A DNA stretch of 64,000 nt, taken from Nannobrachium achirus (taxonomy: Eukaryota; Chordata; Actinopteri; Myctophiformes; Myctophidae). The notes under the pieces were generated by a model. That model made no database searches. It was not told the DNA's origin and was given only the letters and a program-made list of their open reading frames with translations. Of this stretch, positions 33,304-45,252 are shown piece by piece (the stretch's first letter is position 1; each line of letters starts with the position of its first letter). Location: NCBI GenBank assembly GCA_963921795.1, contig OY997657.1, positions 33,390,497-33,454,496 of the forward strand. The letters run 5' to 3'. The position numbers were made by a program, and so were the translations under genes.

Positions 33304-33859
33304 GAACTTATTAAAGATAAATGAAAAATGTTATTGACAAAACATAACCTGCTCACGTATTAGGAGCATATCAGGAGTCACCAGAAAAAAGGACGGGTGT
33401 TCTCATTAAATCTATCATGGTTAAAATGGAGTTTGAAGTTACAATGGGTTTGTATAGGAAGGGGGTGTGTCTGATAAAATGAATATCAAATATCTAAATC
33501 TAAACTGAATCAAACAACTCAAAAACTGTCCTGGGTGTTCCCAAAAGCTTGATTAGACGATAAAATTACTAAAGGTTTTTTGAAAGTGAAATATCCCTTG
33601 AAGAAATAGTTTAAAATTGACAATTCTGCAGCTATTTTGTTATGCAAATTAGAAGGTCAAAAACTCAAAATTTAGCTTGGTAACCATTTTTTTCAGATTC
33701 AGCACCCTTGAATTGTGCAAAATAGACTGGTTACCAACTTTTACCCCAAAATGCCTCTAACAATCACATTTTTCAGAAATACCACTAGACTAACATGAAA
33801 CAAGAATTGACACACAGTCAATATAAAATCTGTGGATTGGTGTGTTGACGTTAGTGTGA

Positions 33860-34290
33860 AAAAAGTTTGAAAAAAATTTTTTTTTGAAAAAAAAAAAAAA
33901 GTTTGAAAAAAAAAAATTAGAAAAAAAAAAGTTTAGGTCCAAAAATGTGTTAAAAAATCGACCTGATGGTGGCGCTATATGGGACAGATCCATGTCGATG
34001 AGATAAGTGTAGACATACTGTGTAGCGATTTGTGTGATTTTAGGGCAAAAACTGTAGGAGCAGTATTCAAAAATGTGTTTTAAAAAATTTGGCGGGGGTC
34101 CCTGGAGCTGCGGGGGTCCCTGGAAGGGTGGAGGTTGTGGATTGGCAGACAAGGATTGTGTGTGGAAAATTTCACATGGATAGGGGCAAAAAAGTGTGAT
34201 GTGACGTGACAGACAGACTGACGGACAGACAGACAGGTGGTGGAGGTTTTCATAGTAACTGCGACCTGACGGTCGCAATTATAATCATTA
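33860..34290. repeat. A-rich tract and dispersed repeat with GACAGACAGAC tail and hairpin
   Basis: A runs at 33869-33930, then TGATGGTGGCGCTATATGGG, a (GACA)n-like tail at 34208-34234 and a short GCGACCTGACGGTCGC hairpin at 34261-34276. Similar GGTGGCGC words occur in the 20307-21030 insertion. Confidence 0.55.
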
Positions 34291-34329
34291 GTATTGTTTA
34301 TTTTAATTATTATTATTAAGGAACTCTAG

Positions 34330-34407
34330 AAATCTCAGTTGGAACTGTTACCCCAGTGACCCGATGCTGGATAAGCGGTTGAAGATGGATGGATGGATGG
34401 ATGGATT
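34330..34407 (+). mobile_element. Rex3-like LINE extreme 3' end
   Basis: CAGTTGGAACTGTTACCCC, GATAAGCGGTTGAAGATGG and a (GGAT)n tail match the 3' end of the copy at 1906-2170. Only about 75 bp is kept. Confidence 0.75.
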
Positions 34408-34525
34408 ATTTTAGAGTAAGCTACTTTATTTACCATTATTGTGTACTCCGCCACATGGGGAGCAATCTTCAATTCAATCTTCAATTCAAAGAAGCTTTAT
34501 TGGCATGAGAACACAAACGTTTACA

Positions 34526-34870
34526 CAGTGGTGGAAAAAGTACCTAGGCCTACATTTTTATAATTAAGTAAAAGTATCAATTCTGCAATGTAGAATCACT
34601 CTGTTACAAGTAAAAGTCCAGAATTAAAAATGTACTTGAGTAAAAGTACAAAAGTATTGGTATCCAAATGTACTTAAAGTACCAAAAGTAAAAGTACAAA
34701 ATGTTTGAAAATAGCAGATCTACAAGCTCACAACGCGTCGCACCGCAATGCGTTGTGAGCTTGTAGATCGGCTATTTTCAAAAAGCCTTGGTATAACATA
34801 GGGCTAAAGTGGTTTATGTATGTTTTAAACTTTAGTTAAAGTTAGATAAAGTACTATGTTCTATCCGTCT
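34526..34870. mobile_element. CAGTGGTGGAAAAAGTAC-type element with central hairpin
   Basis: Left end CAGTGGTGGAAAAAGTACC, then AGTAAAAGTATC-type words and the longest intact hairpin (34707-34779). The right end is not defined. Confidence 0.6.
34707..34779. repeat. Palindromic hairpin unit, longest copy (30-bp arms)
   Basis: Arms of 30 bp with one mismatch and a 13-base loop. Arm starts GAAAATAGCAGATCTACAAG and reaches CTCACAACGC. Matches the unit at 6249-6311. Confidence 0.9.
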
Positions 34871-34879
34871 GTCTTTCTT

Positions 34880-36340
34880 TTCAAATCTTTTTTATTATTA
34901 AGGTACAATGTCACAATGAGGCAGGTACACACATAGTGATGGCACCCCAAATCACATTCCAATCACAATAATCATTGGTACAAAATAACACAAGATCTGA
35001 GGCGATCACGGTACGTACACATTCAGTTGTAAGGAAGAGAAACCCTGCCCTTAAGAGATAATAAAAGAAAACATTTTTTCCCTCCATATACCCAATTTAG
35101 TGTCAAGCCAATTCCCCATCCCCATACTCTACGTTAAGACCTATCCCTGCTAATCCCCACAGTAGTCATTGGGAGGGTAAAGACAACAACGGGTCTCCTC
35201 CGATACCCGATCCGTCATGCCACCATCTTCTTTTCACCTGACATTAAGGAGCTTCACCAGGGGGGCGTAACGCATGTGGAGGTACACGCTATCCTCCCCG
35301 GTTCCACCCCTCTCTGAACAGGCGCCCTGACCACTGTGGGAACCGTTAATGCAGAGACAAAATCTGTTCCTCCTCCCCAATCGACTTCCCTCCCACGAAC
35401 ACAGCCAATTGTGCTCGTTGGAGCGCCCGGCCAAGCCGAATGCACCATGAAGGTAGTGCTCCATGGTGGTGGACAGGAAGTTTAACCTGCCCACCCAGAC
35501 GCCCCAATACTGGACTGCCACCGGGTCCCAAAAGGCAGCCCCCAGACATCAGAAATTTAAAAAAACAAAACAAAAACATAATAGGTTATATAATCCCAGA
35601 GGGAAGGTGCTATGTGGCGACATATTTATCTAAAAGGTAAAAAAAGAAAAAAAAACTAATGTCCATGAGTCAGTTGTAAAATAAAGTAAGGCCTGCCAGT
35701 CGAGAGAGGCTGCTGTTACAACCAAAAAAGAAAAAGTAACAAAAATAGTAGTGATACCACCTCCCAGCCGGCAGAGGCAGCGTAGAACCATTAATTGTCG
35801 AGCGCATAGGTCGAGCGTGGTTCAGAGTTCAGAGTTCACAGTTTGGTCCATCCTGTCAGAGGCACACAATGGCGGCCACCGACCAAAAACAAACAACCAA
35901 CTCAGGCTATCAGCATATTAGAGCCACATCGTAAGAAGATGAAGTATAAAAACAACGAAAACATGTCGAGAAGTCTCGACTACAATCATGTCATCATAAA
36001 GTGCAAAGCATTCGATCGCTCTCTAACACTTAACTAAACCGCCGTAACGTAATCGTCATGTACGGAGAGAAAGAAACAGCGCATATTAGCATACCACAGG
36101 CGCAATAGAATTCGCCGTAAACAAAATACCCAATTGAGTAAACAAGTGGTTCGCATTAACCGTTGGAACGGACATGTCTACATACGCCGTTTGATCATAT
36201 AATATCAGTCAAAAAAGGGTTGCGTATTTTCGTCAGAAAAGGAAATAGGAAAATTAAAGAAAGAAAAAAACCCTGTTAGCATGTACTAGCTAGTTAGCCA
36301 ACCCCACACACTATCGACCATTCCCGTCTGTCTTTCAATG
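34880..36340 (-). other. Unclassified retrosequence-like block (minus strand)
   Basis: Read on the minus strand it ends near 34880 with TAATAATAAAAAAGATTTGA, like a polyadenylated 3' end. A 95-codon minus frame at 35234-35521 (VQYWGVWVGRLNFLSTT near its start) has more even composition than its surroundings, but I do not recognise it. It could be the 3' part of an old retroelement or a processed transcript. Confidence 0.3.
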
Positions 36341-36572
36341 TTATATGAGATACTTAAAGTGTGGTTCCTGTGGAAATAAGCCTCGGCTTTCTAGGATCTC
36401 TAGTTGACCTTGTACCAGTGATTTGTACTGTCATGAAACTGTACTTTTTTCTATTGCAAACTTCTAATAAATTCTTCAATCAATCAATCAGTTATTGCTT
36501 TGTAGATTAGCATTATCGGGCTAAATGTAAAGACGCTACGCTGCGCCAACCGTGAATTCAACACAATCTGCT

Positions 36573-36990
36573 GTTGAGCAGTTTAACAAATTTGCTACGT
36601 ACGTCTACACAAACGGTCAGATTACAAAGATAAATTGCTTAGTGAAGGCTCACGGATGTCACCATAGGGTACGCTCCAGCAGAATGTCCCGTAATGATCG
36701 TATTATTTAAAGAGGAGCATTTTAATCCGATCGGTCGTCGTTTCCTTCAAAAGGTATTAATGTATCTAAGTGCAGTACACCTCGCAACCGATGGGGTCGC
36801 ATGGCTGAAAAACAACAGAAAATGACGTCTGATCGGATTAAAATGCTGTTTATTAAACAATACGAAAGATACAGGTAATTCTGCTTGAGCGTACCATACT
36901 GTGACATCTGTGAGACTTCAGTAAGCACTTTATCTTTGAAATATGAACGTTTTTGTAGACGTACGTAGCAAATAGGTTTAACTGCTCAAC
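36573..36990. mobile_element. 418-bp palindrome (168-bp arms), foldback-type element
   Basis: Left arm 36573-36740 and right arm 36823-36990 pair almost throughout: TTTGCTACGTACGTCTAC with GTAGACGTACGTAGCAAA, and CATTTTAATCCGATC with GATCGGATTAAAATG. The loop is about 82 bp. No coding. Confidence 0.8.
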
Positions 36991-37028
36991 ACGAGGTTGA
37001 AGTGAATTTATTACACACCGTGACTCGT

Positions 37029-37346
37029 GCGTTAGCCTGCAGCTAGCGCTAGCTAGCGTTAGCCTGCAGCTAGCGCTAGCTAACGTTAGCGTTAGCCGTT
37101 AGCCACACATCCAGAATAGTCTAAGTCAATTTTCCAACGGCGAGTGAACGATTGCATTCCGAGTTGGGTCGCCGTTTTATTCCATGAGTAATTGTGTATA
37201 ACATGCCTGCGTTAGCCTGCAGCTAGCGCTAGCTAGCGTTAGCCTGCAGCTAGCGCTAGCTAACGTTAGCGTTAGCCGTTAGCCACACATCCAGAATAGT
37301 CTAATATATGTCAATTTTCCAACGGCGAGTGAACGATTGCATTCCG
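37029..37346. repeat. Two-copy tandem duplication rich in GTTAGC/GCTAGC
   Basis: The block at 37029-37161 is repeated at 37209-37346 with 180-bp spacing. The copies differ by a small ATATAT-type insertion in the second. Each copy itself holds two CCTGCAGCTAGCGCTAGCTA units. Confidence 0.95.
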
Positions 37347-37859
37347 TGTCCTTCATGGATTTTTTTCCCCCTGGCTGTCAATGTTTTTATTGTTCAAAAA
37401 GAAAACGTTCTGAACGTTAAAACTAGATAGTTTTACGATCATAACAATGTGACAAACGGAACGGATCCTTTTTTTCCAAACTCGAGAAGAAGAACAGCGC
37501 AAGGCCGCTCCCAGAGCCCTAGAATGGAGAGTTGCGTGTCCGCGGTGACACCACTCTCTGATTATACTGCTCTGGCCGCTCCCAATCATGAAACTAGCTT
37601 GGTTACCATGTGACATGCGACAGCCAATAGGCAAATAGGTCGCCTAGGTCGCCTAGGTCCCCTGAATGTCTCAGGACAATCGCACGTCTTTAATGTAATC
37701 TGTTTCACAGATTTAAAAAGAGAGAATTCAACGCTGCATCCAGATCGTTTGATCTGAAAATACCATTGAGGACTTGACTTTTTCTGAGGCATGAGTGGTT
37801 TGCCTGACAGCCAGGACACAGGGTTGCGAGACCTCTCCTTACACACCACCATGGTCCAA

Positions 37860-38640
37860 TTGTTGTCAGATTGCTAGCACTGAAGAAAGTCTATTTTCTT
37901 CCTCTTGTCCCGCGGGTGGTTAACGGTTCGAATTATTGCCGTGTTTTTCCACCAAACAGAGATATCTGATCTGGGGTCATTACTTTGGGGAAGAATTTGG
38001 TCCAAGCCAGCAGGATAGAGGAAATTGCTCCTAGCAACATCTCGGCACTGCTGTGATGCTCATTGGTTCACAGTTCAAAGAGGGTTTTTTCTCTCTCGGG
38101 TTGGAGGGGGAGGAAGAGGAGGAGGAGGAGGAGTTGAACACATATGCATGCACACGCACACACACATTTCCTCACACAAACCTGCTTCGTAGTCAACAAC
38201 AAGCAAACACATCGTCACTGTTGGGCCGAAACCTCGTATCTCCAAGTTTCAAATTTGTAGTTTTTTCACCAAGTAAAGCCCTGCTTCACCATACAAGGCT
38301 GTCGCACAAAAGTAGTCAAAACAACGCCTCACACTCACGGTGCGAGGCGTTGTGTGCTTGTAGATCTGCTGTTTTCATTAGTTTAATTCGTTTTTTAAAT
38401 GATAAATACAAATTGGACATACAAGGTTTCCACCCGACAACGACGACATGCAAGAGCATGCATGAGTGCAAAAACACACATGCACAGTACACACACATTC
38501 TCGATCACGTCACGACCTGTCCTAAGGCCATATGACGGCGATGGACATGTAGTCTCTGTCCCTGAGTGTGAGTGTTAATTAAATCCTGAGAGTAAATGGA
38601 CCTTTAACATTTTACTGCATTAGGCTATAATACAACTCAT
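37860..38640. other. Intronic stretch with one hairpin remnant
   Basis: Contains a GGAGGA run (38106-38134), CA words (38150-38170) and a GCGTTGTGTGCTTGTAGATC hairpin half at 38347-38376. No exon recognised. Confidence 0.4.
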
Positions 38641-38734
38641 TGCACGATGATAATATTCAAGGCAAGATCCTCGGCAACCCAGGATATGTCATGTCATGTA
38701 TCACTAACACATTAATTCCTGCTTATATCTTTAA

Positions 38735-38736
<2 letters not shown>

Positions 38737-38828
<92 letters not shown>

Positions 38829-38830
38829 TC
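38737..38830. repeat. (CT)n microsatellite, about 84 bp
   Basis: Uninterrupted CT run ending in CGCGCGCGCTCTCTC. Such polypurine-polypyrimidine mirror repeats can form triplex DNA. Confidence 0.95.
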
Positions 38831-39078
38831 TCTCTATCTCCCGCTCCGTCTCTCTTGCTGTCCCTCTAATAAAAAAAGACGGGTATGGATGTATAATTCA
38901 TATCCTCTCTGCCAGCCCTGCTCCTTTATGTGTGTGTGGCTCATGTGAGAGAGGGTGTGCGTGCGTGCGTGCGTGCGTGTGCAGTGCACACGTGTGAATG
39001 TGTGTTTGGTAACAACATTACAGATCGTCCGAACACTACAGTCAGGCCTCATCAGAGAAGAACATGTTAAACAGGCCA

Positions 39079-39276
<198 letters not shown>

Positions 39277-39429
39277 CCAACACAACGTCATGGTTGGTTA
39301 TGAAACTGTAAAAGCAGGCCAGTGTTTTGTCTCTGTCTCTGAAGAGGGACATGCTTCTCTGAGCCTGCATCTCTCAGAAATAGAATTTGGGAGGGCAGGA
39401 CCCACCTCTCTTCTCCACTCAACCATACA

Positions 39430-39690
39430 CTCACTCACTCCCTCTGGGGAGGAGAGAGAGAGAGGGAAAAAGTGGGAAAGATGGAGGGAAAAGGTGGGGG
39501 CAGAGAGAAGAGAGAGGGAGAGGTGAGAGGGTGGTGAGAAGGTGGGAGGGAGAGAGTGAGCAAGAGAGCGGGAGAGTAGGAGAGAGGAATGGAGAGATTG
39601 GGAAGGAGAGAGTGAGCAATAGATAGGGAATGCAAGGGCAAGGAAGAGGGGAGGGGGAGTGGAAGAGAAGAGTGGACTGAAGTGCAGAGG
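39430..39690. repeat. Purine-rich (GA) low-complexity stretch
   Basis: GGAGAGAGAGAGGGAAAAAG-type sequence. The long minus-strand open frame (Ser/Leu/Pro-rich) is an artefact of this. Confidence 0.8.
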
Positions 39691-40064
39691 AGAGAGGGTT
39701 AAACTAGGGGTGGGGGAGAAAAGGATAAAACAGGTACATGGCGTGGAGTAGAGGGAAAGGACAGATGAAGTGGATAACCATGGCGAATAGGGAGAGAAGG
39801 CATAAAAAAAGTTGAGATGAAGGGAGCAGAGAAACATGACTGACGCATATAGATGAAGTGAAGAAGCGAGGGAGAGAAGAGAGCTACAGTACATGTACCA
39901 AGTCCAAAGAGCAAAGTCGATGGAGGAAACGTGTATTAGGAAAAGAAAGAAAGACATGAAAAGGGGGAAGACCAATGTGCAGTAGAGCCGGGAAACGTGT
40001 CGGGGAAAAAAGCGAAAGAGCGAGAGAACAAGACAGAGCTAGGCACAAAGAGCGAGGGAACATG

Positions 40065-40207
<143 letters not shown>

Positions 40208-41391
40208 CAAGAGAGAGCAAGCACAAGAGAAGAGCTAGGCCATCGAGGGAACATGTAGGAAAAAGAGAGGGAGAAAGTGTGTGCAGCCAGTATGTGTGTT
40301 TGTGTGAGAGAGAGAACTCGACTGACTCTTTCTCCTCTAATGGCTGAGTGAGCATTGGGAACAGTCAGCTGTGCCCTGTGTCAAGAGGGAGAGAAAAGAG
40401 GCATCGAAATGAGAAGAGGAGCTTTACATGCACCGTTTAGTGTATCTCCACAACTGCTAGCTAGCTCGCTCCTCTCTGTTGACTTAATGGACAGCAAGTG
40501 GAGGAGAGAGGGGGGGAAGAATGGAAAGAAACGGCGAAAGATATACAGGAGATATTTGTGGGGTGGGGTCCTCCCAAAGTTAATGGAACGAACACACGCA
40601 GGAGAGGAAGGAGAGTCAAAGAGTAGGGTAATACATAAAACATCCCTCAGCAGAACAAAAGTGTCTCTGAGCTCGTTTAGTCTGTTTCTGCACTGATGGA
40701 GCTTGGTAGAAATGTTGTCTGCACAATAATTTGAATACTCCGCAGTCTCCATTGATTTTGTCAGTTAGTGAAGTCTGTCAATCCTTGTGATGTTGCTTAC
40801 TATATTACAATATTACTTGAACCTGCAGACGATTGTCACTCAAGACTTCTCAGGAATTAGTACATCGAGGTTTGATCACGTCAAAGTAAACAAAAGGACA
40901 AGCACGTACATTTAAATGAGTCCTGATTTCATGACACGTTGTAGCCATCTCACACACTTCTGGTTGTTGGTAGTTAAAGAAGGTTTGGGTGACCTAATTT
41001 TCCGCCATAGTACATCGGCCGGTTATAGAGATTAACAAGGTTAGGTTTTGTTGTAAACAGTAAATGGAATTATCGTTCTCTGCCAAGCCAAATGTCCACT
41101 TATTGACATTTATTGTTAAAAGCAAAAGTAATGTACAGTAAGTATGATAACAATCAACTTTTGTAATAAGTTACTTAAAAATGTGTTACTAGATAGTAGT
41201 ATGGAATATTTAATCACATTTTACTTTTTAAAAGTTACACTTTTTTAAAGTAACGTGACCAACACTGCACAGTAGTGCTAATGACCGGTGGATTTCTCCT
41301 GTGAAGGAAGAGCCATGACAACGATAAGTCACGCTCTTTTATTCACAACATACCAAGCACCACAGATAGCCCCATCCCTCAGGGTGTTAAA

Positions 41392-41843
41392 GGACAACTT
41401 TGTTTTTTTACAACAAGGGTTCTTATTTTAGATTCTAATTAGAGAAAAGAAAAGATGAGTGTTAAAATGTTTTCATTTACTGCTTTCTATTGTTTTAGCA
41501 ATTTTAATTACCTTGATTTCAGTGGTTGGGGGCATGCGTGCAAGTGGCTAAATATGTCTTTTTAGACACAATAAGCCGGCGATTTCTTTACAGTAACGCT
41601 ACTAGCCCCCATAAGTCACATCTGCCCATGAAAGATTGTGGTGCATCTTGGTAATGGGATTATTGTGTCTAAAAATACATATTTTTCCACTTGCACACAT
41701 GCCCCCAACCACTGAAATCAAAGCCATTAAAATTGCTAAAACAATAGAAAGCAGTAAATGAAAACATTTGAACACTAATCTTTTCTTTTATCTAAAATAC
41801 AATCTAAAATATGAACCCTTGTTGTAAAAAAACAAAGTTGTCC
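41392..41843. mobile_element. 452-bp palindrome with about 183-bp arms
   Basis: Left arm 41392-41574 and right arm 41660-41843 are nearly identical in inverted order, starting GGACAACTTTGTTTTTTTAC. Shared inner blocks include TTACTGCTTTCTATTGTTTT and TTTCAGTGGTTGGGGGCATG. The loop is about 85 bp. No coding. No target duplication could be fixed (flanks GTTAAA and AATGGC). Confidence 0.85.
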
Positions 41844-42189
41844 AATGGCAATGGAAAATCACACATAATTATATTACACCTGTATTATACCAGATGTGTG
41901 CCATTTAGTGACATTTCTGTTTTAGCCTACTTCCTCATAGCTATCAAGCTCCAGGTAATGAGGAGCTAATATGAGGTGAGGGGGTATTTTATATAAAAAA
42001 GATTCAAATTACTGTACTGAGCGTTGTATGTCTGGTTTCCACGGGGGAAATCAGCTGAGTGCCGTCAATTCCGGATAACATGCAAATGGGCTTTTCACAT
42101 GTATAGCTCTTTATGTAACTGACAGGACGGAGTAATGGGGGGAATAGATATAAACTTCCATGGGAAGTGCTTCATTTAAAGAAAAAAAA

Positions 42190-42640
42190 AGTGTTGCTAG
42201 TTTTGTGTTTCCACGTCAGTGTAACTAAATATCTCTCTATTTAATGGACGGCAAACAGAGGAGAGAGAGAAGGGAGAGATACATCGAAGGAGCGCTGGGT
42301 ATTGAAAAATGATCCCTACCACTGCTACTGTGCTGCTTGCACTAACTCTCCATTTCATGGCCAGCAAGCAGACAGGGGGAAGAGCAGGGAGAGCAAAGAT
42401 TTGTGTGAGTTTATCACGCTGGAAAGAGTCTTCAAGTCAATTCGCTACTCCTGTGTCCCTGTGTAACCAAATAGCTCTCTATTAGATCGACAACAAACAG
42501 AAAAGACGAAGAAGAGAGGGAAATATATATGGGATGCAGATACATTGAAAAATGGGCTCTTGACGCAATTGACAGCAAAGAGTACGAAGAGAGTGGCAGG
42601 GAGGAAGCAACACAAGAGATGACACTGGAACGATAGGGAT
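42190..42640. repeat. Degenerate tandem repeat, about four units near 110 bp
   Basis: The pattern GTAACTAAATATCTCTCTATT..AATGGACGGCAAACAGAGG..ATTGAAAAATG recurs at about 42238, 42352, 42479 and 42567 with heavy divergence. A fifth, distant copy is at about 40445-40560. I do not recognise the unit. Confidence 0.6.
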
Positions 42641-43198
42641 CTTCTCATTTGTGAGTTCTTAACAGAGGATTATAAACGGACAACAATAGAAACGCGTTTA
42701 TCTCACTGACTTACTGTGGATTATATGATACAAAATGTCATATCTCCATTTGTAACAGTTTACTTCACAATACTTCAATTTAATTGCACGTGTTGAGTCA
42801 ATTGTTAAAATTGTTTAGCGAAATGTGGTTTACTGAATCTGAATTTATCGGCAATTAGGCCTAATGTCTTTTACTAATACTAATTGACAGACGATGAATC
42901 GATTACGGAATATATGGATAGTGATACATTGTGGAATATCAGAATGTATAAAGAGTGTAATAGATCATTGTAATCACCAAATGAAAGATGAAAAGCTGGT
43001 TCCCAAGAGAAAAGAGGATTGTGCCGGACACTGTTAACGTGATGTGTGATGTATGTTTACCATAATATGTAGTCAATGAGGCCACAACGATCATATAAAT
43101 ATTACAAGCTATATTGCAACATAGAAAACCACCAGATCACATCTGCAGTGCAGCGGATGTATCGGGTTCAAGACAGACTGATGCTGTCATACCGTCTG

Positions 43199-43199
<1 letters not shown>

Positions 43200-43237
<38 letters not shown>

Positions 43238-43261
43238 CACACACACACACACGCGCACACG

Positions 43262-43296
<35 letters not shown>
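43200..43296. repeat. (CA)n microsatellite with CACGCG interruptions
   Basis: CA runs interrupted by ACGCACAC and CACGCGCACACGCACGCA. Confidence 0.95.
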
Positions 43297-43299
43297 GCA

Positions 43300-45080
43300 A
43301 GCATGCACATGTGCTCAGAATGACAAGTGCACGTTTACATGGGGCTTGCGTATCAGCAAGCATGCACTCTTTAAGTGTGTGTACAGATGCCAAACGCCCC
43401 ATAGAGACAGTCAAATCATCTCTGTTCATTGAAAGACGTGGTGAAATTATTTTCTTTTCACTCTTTGAGTGGCAGGGTACAAACCATAGACTGTAAAATG
43501 AAAGGACAAGGCCAGCCCCATTGGTTTCTACAGACCGTTCTGAAGACACTTTTTCAGCAAATTGAAATCCGCCATCTTTGAACCTCCGGTTCCTAAATTA
43601 AACACGACTCGACTGCTATTGGCTGCAACCGCAGCAAGGGTGGGTCCTCACTTGGTAGAACCAGTTGAATTCATACCCTACTTTATCCCAAAAAGAATTA
43701 TGAAAATGTTTAGTAAGGTAATAAAATCAAGTGTAAAGTCAGGCCAAAACCTCATTCACAATACTTTTATTGTAAAGCACAGGTTAAAGTATACAGTTTC
43801 ACAAATCAAACAGACGTACGCATAAAATAAACAGGCACAATGAAAGAACACAAACAATGTCAAATGTACATATGGGGTGAATTCTCATAACTGTTCACAA
43901 CCAAGGCATGGTTCAAGGCTATTTTGAGGCAGGTAGATTCGCGTGATGCTGAATTCACACCAGCAGCTGCAGTTTTGTACAAAATGTGTGAGACACATGA
44001 ATACCTAGTAAATGGCTATTTCAGACCATGACGCGCTTCTGGTTGGCTGCCACTTTGTCTCACTGCTCTGTGGCAGCAAAAAGGTGAACTTCTGTCAACC
44101 TTCCCGTGCCACATTTTTGTTGGCGCAGTGGGGAACGTGGCAGCCGCTCCACGCTATAGACAATGTATGGAACCTCACAGCTCAGAACACACAAGCAGAA
44201 TACCTCTGCTGGTGTAAATTCAGCATGAGGCTTGCAGTGTGCAGCATATGGGCTGACTGACAGTTTCTGGAGGTGAAGTGGCATGTTTTCTTCCCTGCCT
44301 GAATGTGTTTGGTATTTTGGGACTTCGTTGTGCACCAGTTTGGGAGGAGAAGTGCAGTAGGAGGTGTGTCATTAGCACATTTAACGGTCAACAAGGACCA
44401 ACATTTTCCAACCGTCTGCTGTCTAGGTGTTTGGGACAGGTGCGGCGTATAGCAAGGCACGCACTCGCCCGCTGCTATCTTTGACACACTTTAGTATGTG
44501 GAGGCAAAGGTTAAATGTTTTTTCAAAAGAATTGACATTTTCTAACCCAGGAAAAGAAGCACATTATTCTGGGAACCCAGAGGAACAGACTTGTTTTAAA
44601 CTACAGTAAAAATGCTCCCCACTCAGAGGCTGCTGGTGTGCACAGTGAGCTAAGCAATGGTAGATTTATTAATAAATTCAATGATTTTTCAAAGTTAACA
44701 GAACATCTATTTATTTCAAAGTAACACATTGTGCATCTAAGCCAATACAGCCAGTTAACAAAAGAACAATCCCAGCAGGCTGCATGTCAAGCTTCATGTG
44801 CAAAATGCAAGTCAACATTTTGAGAACAGGGCAGGACTACTACAGTGCTCTTGCATTAAAATAGCTTATAAAACAGAGATAGGCTCATGCAAAAATACAA
44901 TACAAAAAGAATTGCCTTTCATTGTGGGCCACCAGCTCACACAGTGTGCCACCAGCTCATACGGTGCACACACAGCTGCATAAACTTGTATCTCCATTTT
45001 AAAAGTAATTTTTATATTATATTCCACAATGTGTTACATTTTTAACTAGTAATACGAAATATCTTGGATATACAATGTGT
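43300..45080. other. Intronic stretch without recognised features
   Basis: Mixed sequence lacking microsatellites. Segments near 43480-43700 and 44010-44290 read like older dispersed repeats (ACCATAGACTGTAAAATGAA recalls the 23480 family). Several short frames have no known domain. Confidence 0.35.
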
Positions 45081-45098
45081 ATATTTTAAGAAAGTAAA

Positions 45099-45252
45099 AT
45101 GAAGTTAGGGCTCACCTGGCAGAGCATTACCATGAAGGCTCTGTCCTCCCGCAGTTGACGCGGGTTCGAATCTGACCCAAGGTGCTTTGCTCTTGCTGCA
45201 TGTCCTTCTCGAACTCTCATCTGTTTGAAAATGGCAAATAAATAACTTAAAA
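45099..45252 (+). mobile_element. tRNA-derived SINE with 11-bp target duplication
   Basis: Flanked by AAGAAAGTAAA at 45088-45098 and 45253-45263. A-box-like TAGGGCTCACCTGGCAGAG near 45106 and B box GGTTCGAATCT at 45163-45173 give a pol III type promoter on the plus strand. The tail ends in AATAAATAACTTAAAA. A different family or orientation from the 19830 and 32658 copies. Confidence 0.9.

Larger units (their letters stand above)
31795..33780. mobile_element. 2-kb foldback element with long inverted arms and four alternating modules
   Basis: GTTAGAGGCATTTGGGGGTA near the left end pairs with TTTACCCCAAAATGCCTCTA near the right end. Pairing continues for hundreds of bases: GGTTACCA, AAACTCAAAATTT, CCTTCCTATACAAACCCATT and AACCATGATAGATT blocks are all mirrored. 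A 100-bp module (AACCATGATAGATT..CTGGTGACTCCTGA) occurs four times in +,-,+,- order at 32158-32270, 32340-32439, 32484-32582 and 33331-33429. A TTAA element and a SINE are nested inside. No protein is encoded. Confidence 0.8.

Noticed and set aside
37029..37346. Possible CRISPR-like array of repeats and spacers
   Set aside because: Only two long copies with internal palindromes and no regular short repeats; a eukaryotic tandem duplication.
39298..39975. 225-codon minus-strand open frame rich in Ser, Leu and Pro
   Set aside because: It runs over a GA-rich low-complexity tract; the hydrophobic look is due to CT-rich codons.
44012..44260. 82-codon frame with mixed composition
   Set aside because: No recognisable domain, no splice context and no similarity to ephrin exon 2. 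Length is within chance.
45163..45173. Possible tRNA gene (B box GGTTCGAATCT)
   Set aside because: No complete cloverleaf can be folded, and an 11-bp target duplication and A-rich tail show a SINE.
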